A stretch of DNA of 24,512 nt from JBNLBT01 sp050303435 (GTDB lineage Bacteria; Pseudomonadota; Gammaproteobacteria; Xanthomonadales; Marinicellaceae): contig JBNLBT010000046.1 in the NCBI GenBank assembly GCA_050303435.1, forward strand, positions 1 through 24,512. Direction: 5' to 3'. The position numbers and the translations under genes were made by a program. Under the pieces are notes generated by a model. That model saw nothing but the letters and a program-made list of their open reading frames with translations, had not been told where the DNA came from and ran no database searches. Shown piece by piece: positions 6,892 through 13,605 of this stretch. How positions within the stretch are numbered: position 1 is the stretch's first letter; every line of letters begins with the position of its first letter.

Positions 6892-7170
6892 ATGAACGAC
6901 ATGAAAGCGCGCAGGCTCAGAGATTTGCCAGGCCTGGGGGTCAAGAGTGAAGCCATGCTGGCGCAGGTGGGGGTGTTGACCGTCGATGATCTGATGCAGC
7001 GCGATGCCTACGAAATTTATGTGGCTTTGAAGAAACACGTGCCGGGCACCGGCATCAATGCCTTGTACGCCATTCTGGGCGCACAGGAAGATCGGCACTG
7101 GCTGGAGATTGCCCGGTCACGCAAAATGGAGATTCTGCAAAGACTGGATGACATGGGCCTGGCGCCCTGA
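6892..7170 (+). CDS. TfoX C-terminal-domain protein
   Basis: A 92-residue protein consisting only of the TfoX/Sxy C-terminal domain: LPGLGVKSEAMLAQVGVLTVDDL (a helix-hairpin-helix-like start), then AYEIYVALKK, NALYAILGAQEDRHW and a final leucine-rich helix. In full-length TfoX/Sxy, a competence regulator that works with CRP, this domain follows an N-terminal domain that is absent here. Stand-alone forms are common and their function is unknown; DNA or protein binding through the hairpin motif is likely. The ATG at 6892 begins the domain; upstream codons in frame overlap the GNAT gene in another phase and look unlike the family. Confidence 0.8.
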   Translation: MNDMKARRLRDLPGLGVKSEAMLAQVGVLTVDDLMQRDAYEIYVALKKHVPGTGINALYAILGAQEDRHWLEIARSRKMEILQRLDDMGLAP

Positions 7171-7349
7171 GGCCACATGCTTATAAATCGAATCGACACG
7201 GGTGATTGGGGGCCAAGTCCAATCGGAGCACGCCGCATGCCCCATGAATTGGATGAAATTCTGGCTGGGTCATTTTTAATGTTTGACGGATTGTTTTTTA
7301 AATATGCAATGAAGAGGCATCAACGTGCACACCCACCAGGGGCATTGGC

Positions 7350-8063
7350 TTGATTGGCGTCATTCTGTTGGCGCTGTCCTGGGTGTTGCTGCGGCTGCAA
7401 GGAAAGCCACTGACGGTGTTGGGCTTCAATCGGCCTGCGCAACGGGCGGTGGAATTTGCGGCCGGTCTGTTGTTGGCGGCGGTGTTTGCCGGTGCACAGT
7501 TTCTGATGCGCGCCGAGTTGGCGGATTTTCGCTGGGTTTTCAATGCTCAATTAGCGCTGAGTCAGCTGCTGGAAGGCGTGCGCTGGGTGGTCAATTCGGT
7601 GCTGTATGAAGAACTGCTGTTTCGCGGCTATCTGCTGTATCAGGCGATCCAGTACCTGGGGGCCCGCAAGGGGTGTTGGTTGTCGGCCGCCGCGTTTGGG
7701 GTGTACCACTGGTTTTCCTACAGCGTGCTGGGCAGTCTGGTGCCGATGCTTTATGTGTTTCTGTACACCGGATTGTTTGGCCTGATGCTGGCCTGGGCCT
7801 TTGCACGCACTCAGTCCATAATCCTGCCCATTGCCCTGCATCTGGGCTGGAACCTGACCACCATTCTGGTGTTTTCGGCCGGGCCCATCGGCGCTCAGCT
7901 GTTGCTGCCGGTGCCGCCCGACGCCCCGATGCCGGGCGTGTGGTCGTCCGTGCTGGTCAATCACGTCTGGCCACTCATTTTGCCCGCCGTGGTGCTTTGT
8001 GTGCTTTTGTGTACGCCGCTCTATAGCAAACGAAGCACAGAAGCGACAATCGATGCGAGCTGA
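7350..8063 (+). CDS. CPBP family intramembrane glutamic endopeptidase, TTG start
   Basis: A 237-residue inner-membrane protein, third CPBP member of the window. All motifs are intact: E87-E88-LLF-R92-G, F116-GVY-H120 and H164-LGW-N168; the asparagine in motif 3 is an accepted family variant. There are about six hydrophobic helices; the N-terminus begins inside the first one. No ATG or GTG is available in frame after the stop at 7299-7301, so the TTG at 7350 is chosen, supported by AGGGG at 7338-7342 seven bases upstream. A 14-codon open frame from an ATG at 7309 ends in a TGA that overlaps this TTG, which could couple translation or betray a frameshift. It converges on the minus-strand gene ending at 8089. 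Confidence 0.8.
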   Translation: MIGVILLALSWVLLRLQGKPLTVLGFNRPAQRAVEFAAGLLLAAVFAGAQFLMRAELADFRWVFNAQLALSQLLEGVRWVVNSVLYEELLFRGYLLYQAIQYLGARKGCWLSAAAFGVYHWFSYSVLGSLVPMLYVFLYTGLFGLMLAWAFARTQSIILPIALHLGWNLTTILVFSAGPIGAQLLLPVPPDAPMPGVWSSVLVNHVWPLILPAVVLCVLLCTPLYSKRSTEATIDAS

Positions 8064-8088
8064 ATGCGCAGCAATTGTTCAGGTCAAC

Positions 8089-8385
8089 TCAATCCACGTT
8101 CAAAAAATCAAGTTCAACGGTTGTCTCTGCGGCATCGCCTGCGGCTGAGATCGATATGGTGTGACCCTTTACAACGATAAAATCGTACACACTGATTTTT
8201 GTTTCAAAATCAGGATTTGTTAAATCATTGTTGCTGTCTTTTTGTAAACATCTGATTTTCAATTGTTGGTTTGGCACTTCATCTGAAACCAACAATATGC
8301 GCACTGCTGTGGCCCCCTGCGTACTGTCTTGTTTTGCAATGATGATTTCTTGGTTTGTCTTGATGCGCTTTCTAAATGCAGTCAT
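8089..8385 (-). CDS. Small protein of unknown function, 98 residues
   Basis: I do not recognise this protein. From the ATG at 8385 it is 98 residues with no signal peptide or membrane helix. It has a lysine/arginine-rich start (TAFRKRIKTNQE), alternating hydrophobic residues suggesting beta strands (TAVRILLVS, QLKIRC, ISVYDFIVVKGHTISI) and an acidic end. A strong AGGAG ribosome binding site seven bases before the ATG argues that it is real; an in-frame ATG further upstream (8412) lacks one. It is more AT-rich than the flanking genes. It is divergent from the Crp/Fnr regulator and convergent with the CPBP gene, so it stands alone. Confidence 0.7.
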   Translation of the reverse strand: MTAFRKRIKTNQEIIIAKQDSTQGATAVRILLVSDEVPNQQLKIRCLQKDSNNDLTNPDFETKISVYDFIVVKGHTISISAAGDAAETTVELDFLNVD

Positions 8386-8620
8386 GGTGTTCTCCTGAAT
8401 AATTATGTTCATTCACAGTGAAGTGCGCGCGCACAACCAAAACTCTCAGAAGCAGGAGAAGTGGTGTCCACTGTCAGACAGCAAAGCGAACGCTGTTGAT
8501 CGAGACGCCGCTGAACGATGATGGATCGGCGCCCGGTGACTCAATGTCGATTGATCGCACAGCAGAATACACCCGAATGTGTTGCTGGGTGCCTGTAAAA
8601 TTTGATATAAAAAGCGCAGC

Positions 8621-9217
8621 ATGCAAGCACTCATTGATTCAATCTCCCAGTACATCACTCCCAGTGAACGTCTGATCGACAGTCTGTCGCAGCGGATAGA
8701 AACCGTTGCGTTTAAAAAAGGCGCGCTGGTGCACGACGCCCGGGACGTGTGTAAACACAGTTATTTCATTGTGTCAGGCATCCTGCGCCTGTATTTCATC
8801 AAAGCAGACGGCAAAGAAGTCAGCGAGTTCTTTTCCAGCGGACGCGGCTGGATCAATTCCCCGGTGAGTTTTATTCAACAAACGCCGGACGATTACTGCA
8901 TCGACGCGATCGAAGACACGCAGGCGCTGGCATTGAGCGTGGAAAATCTGGTGTATTTGTTCGACCATTTTCCCGAAATGGAGCGCTATTCCAGATTGGA
9001 CATGGGCACGGTGTTTGCCGGTTTGCTGAGCCGCATGGCCTCCATGCGCTTCACCACCGCGGAAGAAAAGTACGCGCATTTTTGCAGGACCTATCGCGAG
9101 ATCAGTCACCGCATTCCGCTGCACATGGTGGCCTCCTACATTGGCGTGACCCAGGAGACCCTGAGCCGCATCCGCTCAAGAAAAACACGTTTTGATTTAG
9201 ATCAACGACAAAACTGA
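8621..9217 (+). CDS. Crp/Fnr-family transcriptional regulator without Fe-S cysteines
   Basis: A 198-residue regulator. Residues 1-120 are a cyclic-nucleotide-binding-type beta roll (FKKGALVHDARD, SYFIVSGILRLYFIKADGKEVSEFF), then a dimer helix, and residues 165-190 are the helix-turn-helix: MVASYIGVTQETLSRIRSRK. The recognition helix holds E179-xx-S182-R183, the E-xx-SR signature of FNR-type proteins that read TTGAT half-sites. The N-terminal cysteine cluster of true FNR is missing, and the cAMP pocket residues of CRP are not evident, so the signal is unknown. Relatives with this HTH are frequent as single-domain regulators of stress or redox functions. AT-rich hexamers (TAAAAT at 8596-8601, TATAAA at 8606-8611) precede the ATG. 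The 3' codons contain an FNR-type box (see 9192-9205). Confidence 0.9.
   Translation: MQALIDSISQYITPSERLIDSLSQRIETVAFKKGALVHDARDVCKHSYFIVSGILRLYFIKADGKEVSEFFSSGRGWINSPVSFIQQTPDDYCIDAIEDTQALALSVENLVYLFDHFPEMERYSRLDMGTVFAGLLSRMASMRFTTAEEKYAHFCRTYREISHRIPLHMVASYIGVTQETLSRIRSRKTRFDLDQRQN
9192..9205. promoter_or_regulatory. Perfect FNR-type box TTGAT-TTAG-ATCAA
   Basis: TTGATTTAGATCAA lies within codons 191-195 of the Crp/Fnr gene and matches the FNR consensus (TTGAT, four bases, ATCAA) exactly. A TAGCAT hexamer at 9229-9234 could be the -10 of the downstream hydrolase gene; transcription would then begin near 9240, placing the box centre at about -41.5 to -42.5, the classic activating position. 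The encoded regulator has the matching E-xx-SR helix. Confidence 0.55.
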
Positions 9218-9265
9218 GCGCGGCTTGTTAGCATGCGCACTTTCATTGGCATTTAAAAACACATC

Positions 9266-10096
9266 ATGAACCGATTGCTGCTTGTTGTATTGACACTGAA
9301 CCTTGGCGTTGCAATGGCCGGAAATCTGCCGAAAAACCACGGCATGATCGAGGCCCAATTGTTTGTTGGGGAAGCGGAAAGTCAGCCGCTGCTGGTGGGC
9401 TTTGGTGGCGGCGAAGGGGGCAATGCCTGGGCGTCCGACCGTTGGAAAGAAACGCGGGATGAATTCTTAAGCCAGGGCTATGCCTTTTTGGCCGTGGGCT
9501 ATTTTGCTGCGCCGAACACGCCGGCACAGCTGGACCGAATATCCCTGAGCGCCATTCACGAGGCCATCATTGCAGCGGCCGCGCACGCGCAGGTGAACGC
9601 AGAAAAAATCGCCCTGATCGGCGGCTCCAAAGGCGCGGAACTGGTGCTCAACCTGGCCAGCCGATACCCCGGCTATTCGGCGGTCATCGCTCTGTCGCCA
9701 TCGCACGTGAGTTTCCCGGCATTAACCTTCACCATGGACCATTCGTCCTGGTCTTTTCACGATCAAGAGGTGCCGTATGTGCCGGCCACTGAGCGCATTG
9801 TACCGGCGCTTTTAAGCAGAGATTTCCACACGGCTTTTTCTCTCATGCTGGAGGACGAGGCGGCCGTTGATTTGGCCCGCATTCAGGTTGAAAACATCCG
9901 CGGTCCATTGCTGTTGATCTCCGCACAAAAGGATGAAATGTGGCCGTCATTCAAGATGTCTGAAGATATGGTTCAGCGGCTGAAAAATGCGCAGTTCCCC
10001 TATCCAGTTGAACACATCGTCGCTCCGGGAGACCACGCCTCGGTGCTGGATGAATTTGCACGCGTGTTTGCATTCCTGGATCGGCATTTCAAGTGA
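9266..10096 (+). CDS. Exported alpha/beta hydrolase (BAAT C-terminal/dienelactone-hydrolase-like)
   Basis: A 276-residue serine hydrolase. A signal peptide (residues 1-18, LLLVVLTLNLGVAMA) is followed by an oxyanion-type glycine-rich loop, GFGGGEGG (46-53). The nucleophile elbow is G119-G-S121-K-G123, the acid D223 lies in SAQKDEMWPS, and H257 lies in PGDHAS. The GGSKGAEL elbow and the DEMWPS segment are typical of the BAAT C-terminal (acyl-CoA thioesterase/bile-acid acyltransferase) hydrolases, of which many bacterial stand-alone forms exist. The natural substrate is unknown; because it is exported, an acyl-CoA is unlikely and an ester is more plausible. The start 9266 begins the signal peptide. 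It follows the Crp/Fnr gene by 48 bases and is the likely target of that regulator. Confidence 0.82.
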   Translation: MNRLLLVVLTLNLGVAMAGNLPKNHGMIEAQLFVGEAESQPLLVGFGGGEGGNAWASDRWKETRDEFLSQGYAFLAVGYFAAPNTPAQLDRISLSAIHEAIIAAAAHAQVNAEKIALIGGSKGAELVLNLASRYPGYSAVIALSPSHVSFPALTFTMDHSSWSFHDQEVPYVPATERIVPALLSRDFHTAFSLMLEDEAAVDLARIQVENIRGPLLLISAQKDEMWPSFKMSEDMVQRLKNAQFPYPVEHIVAPGDHASVLDEFARVFAFLDRHFK

Positions 10097-10097
10097 T

Positions 10098-10133
10098 CCG
10101 CGCCGCGGCCGACTGTGGTTTTTAACGGCGCGG
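10098..10133. terminator. Inverted repeat after the hydrolase gene
   Basis: CCGCGCCG at 10098-10105 pairs exactly with CGGCGCGG at 10126-10133 across a 20-base loop, immediately after the hydrolase stop codon. The right arm abuts the TATAAT at 10135. It could stop transcription of the hydrolase or act on the next promoter; there is no long T run, so an intrinsic terminator is only one possibility. Confidence 0.35.
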
Positions 10134-10134
10134 T

Positions 10135-10140
10135 TATAAT
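10135..10140 (+). promoter_or_regulatory. Consensus -10 box for the GNAT gene
   Basis: A perfect TATAAT lies 30 bases before the chosen TTG start at 10171. The -35 is poor (GACTGT with 18-base spacing). It supports a short leader that contains the ribosome binding site at 10160-10164. Confidence 0.5.
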
Positions 10141-10170
10141 GTCTGGCATCTCAGAGTGCAGGAGTGTGCC

Positions 10171-10596
10171 TTGAACATTGAATTGGATGTGTCCCCCAGC
10201 GAAGCCGATTTGCAGGTCATCGGGCAGGGCATTAAAGCGTACAATCGAAAGTACATGCCGGATGCAGTGGCCTTTGAGCCGGACACGCGCTTTGCCGCGT
10301 TTGCGCGCGACGAGGCCGGCGCGGTGGTCGGCGGCGTCCGCGTCAATGCCTTCTGGAATTACTGTCTGATTGAATTGCTGTGGCTGTCCGAAGCGGTGCG
10401 CGGCCAGGGCGTTGGCACCCGGCTGATGCACCTGATTGAAGGCCATGCCAAAGCCAAAGGTTTTGAATACATCCGCACCGAAACCCTGGATGTGCAGGCC
10501 AGGGGTTTTTATGAAAAACTGGGCTACCGGGTGTACGGTGAGCTGGCGGATTTTCCCAAAGGCCACACCCTGTACTGCGTGGTGAAAAAACTATAA
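10171..10596 (+). CDS. GNAT family N-acetyltransferase, TTG start
   Basis: A 141-residue compact GNAT enzyme. The strand AAFARDEAGAVVGGVRVNAFWNYCLIELLWL leads into the acetyl-CoA loop VRGQGVGTRLM (QxxGxG type), followed by AKAKGFEYIRTETLDVQARGFYEKLGYRVYGELADFP, the classic end of the fold with the FYxKLGY motif. This subtype (GxFPxGHxLYxxxKxL ending) is common and its substrates are mostly unknown. The TTG at 10171 is chosen because AGGAG at 10160-10164 lies six bases upstream; a GTG at 10156 is in frame but would overlap that ribosome binding site. It appears to have its own promoter and is followed 85 bases later by the DUF2200 gene. Confidence 0.85.
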   Translation: MNIELDVSPSEADLQVIGQGIKAYNRKYMPDAVAFEPDTRFAAFARDEAGAVVGGVRVNAFWNYCLIELLWLSEAVRGQGVGTRLMHLIEGHAKAKGFEYIRTETLDVQARGFYEKLGYRVYGELADFPKGHTLYCVVKKL

Positions 10597-10647
10597 CGGC
10601 CGCCGGGAAAGGCGCGCAATGAGCGGGCGCGGCGGTGATTCGTGCAG

Positions 10648-10653
10648 TATAAT
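10648..10653 (+). promoter_or_regulatory. Consensus -10 box for the DUF2200 gene
   Basis: A perfect TATAAT, with a weak -35 region, lies 34 bases before the ATG at 10682. The predicted start of transcription is near 10660, just before the AGGAG ribosome binding site at 10670-10674. Confidence 0.5.
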
Positions 10654-10681
10654 TCATGACTCAGTCAACAGGAGTCCGGCC

Positions 10682-11047
10682 ATGCAGCCCACCGACAAAC
10701 ACAATGAAAAAATTGCCACCATGCGCTTTTCTTCGGTGTATCCGCACTACGTGACCAAAGTTGAGAAGAAGGGGCGCACGGTGGAGGAATTGCATCGGGT
10801 GATCACCTGGCTGACCGGATTCGATGACACCGACTTGCAGCGCCTGATGGACGCCGAGGTGTCCTTTGAACAGTTCTTTTCCGAAGCCAGCCTCAACCCC
10901 AACGCGCCGTTGATCACCGGCGTCATTTGCGGTTACCGCATTGAAGACATCGACAACCCCTTGACGCGACAAGTCAGGTATCTGGACAAACTGGTGGACG
11001 AGCTGGCCAAGGGGCGAACAATGGAAAAGATTTTGCGCACACCCTGA
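10682..11047 (+). CDS. DUF2200 domain-containing protein
   Basis: A 121-residue cytoplasmic protein covering the full length usual for the DUF2200 family. Recognisable blocks are RFSSVYPHYVTKVEKKGRT, EELHRVITWLTGFD, FEQFFSEAS-LNPNAPLITGVICGYRIEDI and the highly conserved end RYLDKLVDELAKGRTMEKILR. The function of the family is unknown; members occur widely as single genes in proteobacteria and Firmicutes. Start: AGGAG seven bases before the ATG at 10682, with a perfect TATAAT upstream. An in-frame GTG at 10619 precedes the promoter and is rejected. Confidence 0.92.
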   Translation: MQPTDKHNEKIATMRFSSVYPHYVTKVEKKGRTVEELHRVITWLTGFDDTDLQRLMDAEVSFEQFFSEASLNPNAPLITGVICGYRIEDIDNPLTRQVRYLDKLVDELAKGRTMEKILRTP

Positions 11048-11125
11048 TTGGGGCAGTTAAGGCTGCATGTCCTTATTTCCAAACAGTGTGCTTATATTGG
11101 ATGTATTTTTTCACAGGCTCGCAAA

Positions 11126-11629
11126 ATGATCTCTGATTGGAGTGCAATGGTGAAATTGTTCACCACCGATGATGGCTCCCTGCCCGAGATAGAACTCAGC
11201 AATCTGACTGCGGATGAAGTCATTCATGGCTATGAATTCGTAAGAAATCATTCGGCGCGCATTGTCACGATCGCTCCCTATTTTTGGTCTGTAGGCAAGC
11301 AATGTGAAGTCGCAATTAAGTATGAGGACAACCCTGCAATTCAGGTTGTATCGGGTGAAGCGGAGCCTTTTCATTTGTGTTTCGATGGAATAAAAAGTCC
11401 GAGTGGAAAACGGATTCCTGTGCTGGGAATTTATGTGTTCCCCAATGCACTGTGTTTTGATTACCGGATGGGGTCTCAGTGGAATCAAAAATCTGTTCAG
11501 GCTTTGTTTGAATTCATGTCGAGCATTTCTGTAAATCATAGAAATATGAAAATCAGTCATCAATTGAACATTCATGACTGGGATGGCAGTATTTTTAAAA
11601 GCCATTGGGTGGCATTTCTCAAATCCTGA
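11126..11629 (+). CDS. Hypothetical protein, 168 residues
   Basis: I do not recognise this protein. From the ATG at 11126 it is 168 residues, apparently soluble, with no signal peptide. It has an acidic N-terminal third (DDGSLPEIELSNLTADEV), a central mixed stretch (IVTIAPYFWSVGKQCEVAIKYED) and a C-terminal half rich in aromatic residues (GIYVFPNALCFDYRMG, HDWDGSIFKSHWVAF). It could be an immunity- or barnase-inhibitor-sized protein, but no motif supports that. A TATATT -10-like box lies at 11093-11098. AGG at 11115-11117 is a weak ribosome site; the ATG at 11147, with GGAG only four bases upstream, is an alternative. It is AT-rich compared with the genes on both sides. Confidence 0.6.
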   Translation: MISDWSAMVKLFTTDDGSLPEIELSNLTADEVIHGYEFVRNHSARIVTIAPYFWSVGKQCEVAIKYEDNPAIQVVSGEAEPFHLCFDGIKSPSGKRIPVLGIYVFPNALCFDYRMGSQWNQKSVQALFEFMSSISVNHRNMKISHQLNIHDWDGSIFKSHWVAFLKS

Positions 11630-11827
11630 TATAGGCGCTGTCATTGCCAACGATTAAATTATTCTGATCGTGCATGTTGGCAAGTAATGCCTGGTGTAAA
11701 AACTCCATGCATTGGTTGAGTGCACATTCAAAAACCCACCAAATCACAGAAACTTCTTGAGGATTCTGATTGCCAGAACAGCATTCTCATTTATAAAACG
11801 ACACGCAATTCAGGAGGAAATCTTCAG

Positions 11828-12991
11828 ATGTACACACAAACCAGAATCCCTGTGATGGGCGCGCAGGCGTTGTTTTTTTTGTTGTCACTGTTTCTGATGC
11901 AAGACGCGGTGGCGGATGAGGGCTTGCCGGCGTTTGGTTTTGTGGATGCGCTGGCTGATGCGATGTGCGACAAACAAGTGGTGCTGCTGGGAGAATTGCC
12001 CAGTCACGGCGAGAAGCTGGGGTTTCAGGCCAAAGCCGCGCTGGTGAAAAAACTGGTGCAATCCTGTGGTTTTGAGGCGCTTTACTTTGAAGCGCCGGTG
12101 TATGATTTTCTCGGGCTGCAGCAGGCAGTGGCGGCAGGCACCGCCCGTCAGGTGCAGTTGCAAGACGCCATCGGTCGATTTTGGAAGACCCGTTCCTTGC
12201 ACGCCTGGCGCGGGTGGCTGTTTGAGCAGAACGTGCAAGGCCGTCTGGGCATTTTCGGACTCGACGATCAACTCAGCATCACCTCGAATTTTGCCCGCAA
12301 GCGTTTGCCTGAATTGGTCGCCGGGGTGCTGGATAAGCCGCAGCGGAGCGAATGTCAGGCGCGCATCGAGCGCAACCTGTTTTGGCGCTACGACGCGAAA
12401 CATGCCTACGACGCGGCGGAGAAACAGGGTTTGTTGCAGTGCGCCACAGCGGCGCATGCGGCCGTGCAAACACATGCAGAGCGCAGCGACGATGTCTTGA
12501 TGCTGGAAAATCTGGCCAATCTGTACGCCCGCGATGCATCGGTCGAAGGCGCATTGGACCGCGACGCGACGATGCACCGAAATCTGTTGCAACAACCAAA
12601 GTCCCACGCCGCGCAAAAGAAGGCCATCGTGTGGACCGCCACAGTGCACAGTGCACTGCGGCAGGGCCCTTTGCCGCACAAGCCCCTGGGCGCCCGGCTG
12701 GTGGAATCCCTGGGGCGCGCCCACATCGGCAGCGTCGCCTTCTCCGCGCTCGCCGGTGAATCGTCGAGGGCCGGTGGCCCGGTCCAACCCATTGAGTCGG
12801 CACCGGACGGCAGCCTGGAAGCCGGGGTCAAAGGCGCGCATTCGGGTTGGAAAGTTTTTGATGCGCAGGCACTGAACGCGCTGGGGTCGGTATCATCGCG
12901 CGTGCTGGGCTCGGTGCATGAGGAGCACTGGGCGCAGTTTTTTGATTTCATTGTGGTGTTTGAGAAGGAACAAGCGCCGGTGTTTGAATGA
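11828..12991 (+). CDS. Exported erythromycin-esterase-like protein
   Basis: A 387-residue protein with a signal peptide (hydrophobic ALFFLLSLFLM, cleavage after AVA near residue 29). The body follows the erythromycin esterase homologue (EreA/EreB-like) pattern: VVLLGELPSHG (50-61, with E56 and H60), FEALYFEAPVYDF with E88, the HAWRGWLFEQN helix, GIFGLDD (141-147), RDATMHRNLL (245-254) and VWTATVH (268-274). In active Ere enzymes the last block is normally W-AHN-x-H; here the first histidine and the asparagine are replaced, while H274 remains. Macrolide hydrolysis should therefore not be assumed. The start at 11828 is supported by AGGAGG at 11812-11817. Ere enzymes known to act on macrolides are usually cytoplasmic, so export is unusual. 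Confidence 0.72.
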   Translation: MYTQTRIPVMGAQALFFLLSLFLMQDAVADEGLPAFGFVDALADAMCDKQVVLLGELPSHGEKLGFQAKAALVKKLVQSCGFEALYFEAPVYDFLGLQQAVAAGTARQVQLQDAIGRFWKTRSLHAWRGWLFEQNVQGRLGIFGLDDQLSITSNFARKRLPELVAGVLDKPQRSECQARIERNLFWRYDAKHAYDAAEKQGLLQCATAAHAAVQTHAERSDDVLMLENLANLYARDASVEGALDRDATMHRNLLQQPKSHAAQKKAIVWTATVHSALRQGPLPHKPLGARLVESLGRAHIGSVAFSALAGESSRAGGPVQPIESAPDGSLEAGVKGAHSGWKVFDAQALNALGSVSSRVLGSVHEEHWAQFFDFIVVFEKEQAPVFE

Positions 12992-13026
12992 CGATGATTC
13001 GGCAACAGATCAATTGTCAGGATGCT

Positions 13027-13054
13027 TTGTGCCGTCAAATGACTTGTGTAGAAT
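13027..13054 (+). promoter_or_regulatory. Possible promoter upstream of the VOC gene
   Basis: TTGTGC at 13027-13032 and TAGAAT at 13049-13054 are 16 bases apart. The leader to the ATG at 13165 would be about 105 bases, long for this region, and contains nothing recognisable until the GGGAGGA ribosome site near 13150. Confidence 0.3.
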
Positions 13055-13164
13055 CGATTGGGATGCTTGCCAAAATTTAAAAAAAGGCGGTTACAGCTGT
13101 GTTCTGGTTTAAGATCTGAATTCCAATAATAAAACGTTCATCGGATAACGGGAGGATCAGTTTC

Positions 13165-13539
13165 ATGTTTGATCACGTGGTGTTCAGTGTCAGCGATTAC
13201 GCGGCGAGCAAAGCCTTTTTTCTCAAGGCGCTTGAGCCGCTGGGTGTGGAAGTGATTGCAGAGGGTTCGCTGGGCGTTGAGATGTGTCCGCCCGGCGGCA
13301 CCGTTTCGCTGTGCCTTCGCCGCGACGGGCTGGCGACCACGCCATTGCATCTGGCGTTCAAGGCGAACAACCGCGGGCAGGTTGACGCGTTCCACACGGC
13401 GGCCCTCGAAGCCGGTGCCACAGACAACGGCGCGCCCGGTGTGCGCCCGCAGTACCACGCCAATTACTACGCTGCCTTCGTCATCGGCCCGGACGGGCAC
13501 AACGTTGAGGTGGTGTGTCATGCATCGGAAGAAGACTAG
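13165..13539 (+). CDS. VOC family (glyoxalase/bleomycin-resistance-like) protein
   Basis: A 124-residue single-chain VOC protein made of two beta-alpha-beta-beta-beta units. Likely metal ligands are visible: H4 (FDHVVF), H62 (LHLAF) and E115 (HNVEVVC). FxV-x-DYAASKAFFLKALEPLGVEV is the standard first unit, and FVIGPDGHNVEVVCH the standard ending. The family includes glyoxalase I, dioxygenases, and fosfomycin/bleomycin resistance proteins. This subtype (ending with PDGHNVEVVCH) is usually annotated only as glyoxalase/VOC. It is cytoplasmic. A strong GGGAGGA site lies about ten bases before the ATG. Ribonuclease Z follows 66 bases later; a shared transcript is possible. Confidence 0.9.
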   Translation: MFDHVVFSVSDYAASKAFFLKALEPLGVEVIAEGSLGVEMCPPGGTVSLCLRRDGLATTPLHLAFKANNRGQVDAFHTAALEAGATDNGAPGVRPQYHANYYAAFVIGPDGHNVEVVCHASEED

Positions 13540-13605
13540 TGGGCGCTGCTTTAATAAGACAGACTGGGGCAGATCTCCGTTGCCGCATTGCATTGAGACA
13601 TTGAC

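Noticed and set aside
11885..12841. Long minus-strand open frame (318 codons) opposite the Ere-like gene
   Set aside because: The plus strand has a clear family match, signal peptide and AGGAGG site; the antisense product is rich in H, Q, R and C and resembles nothing.
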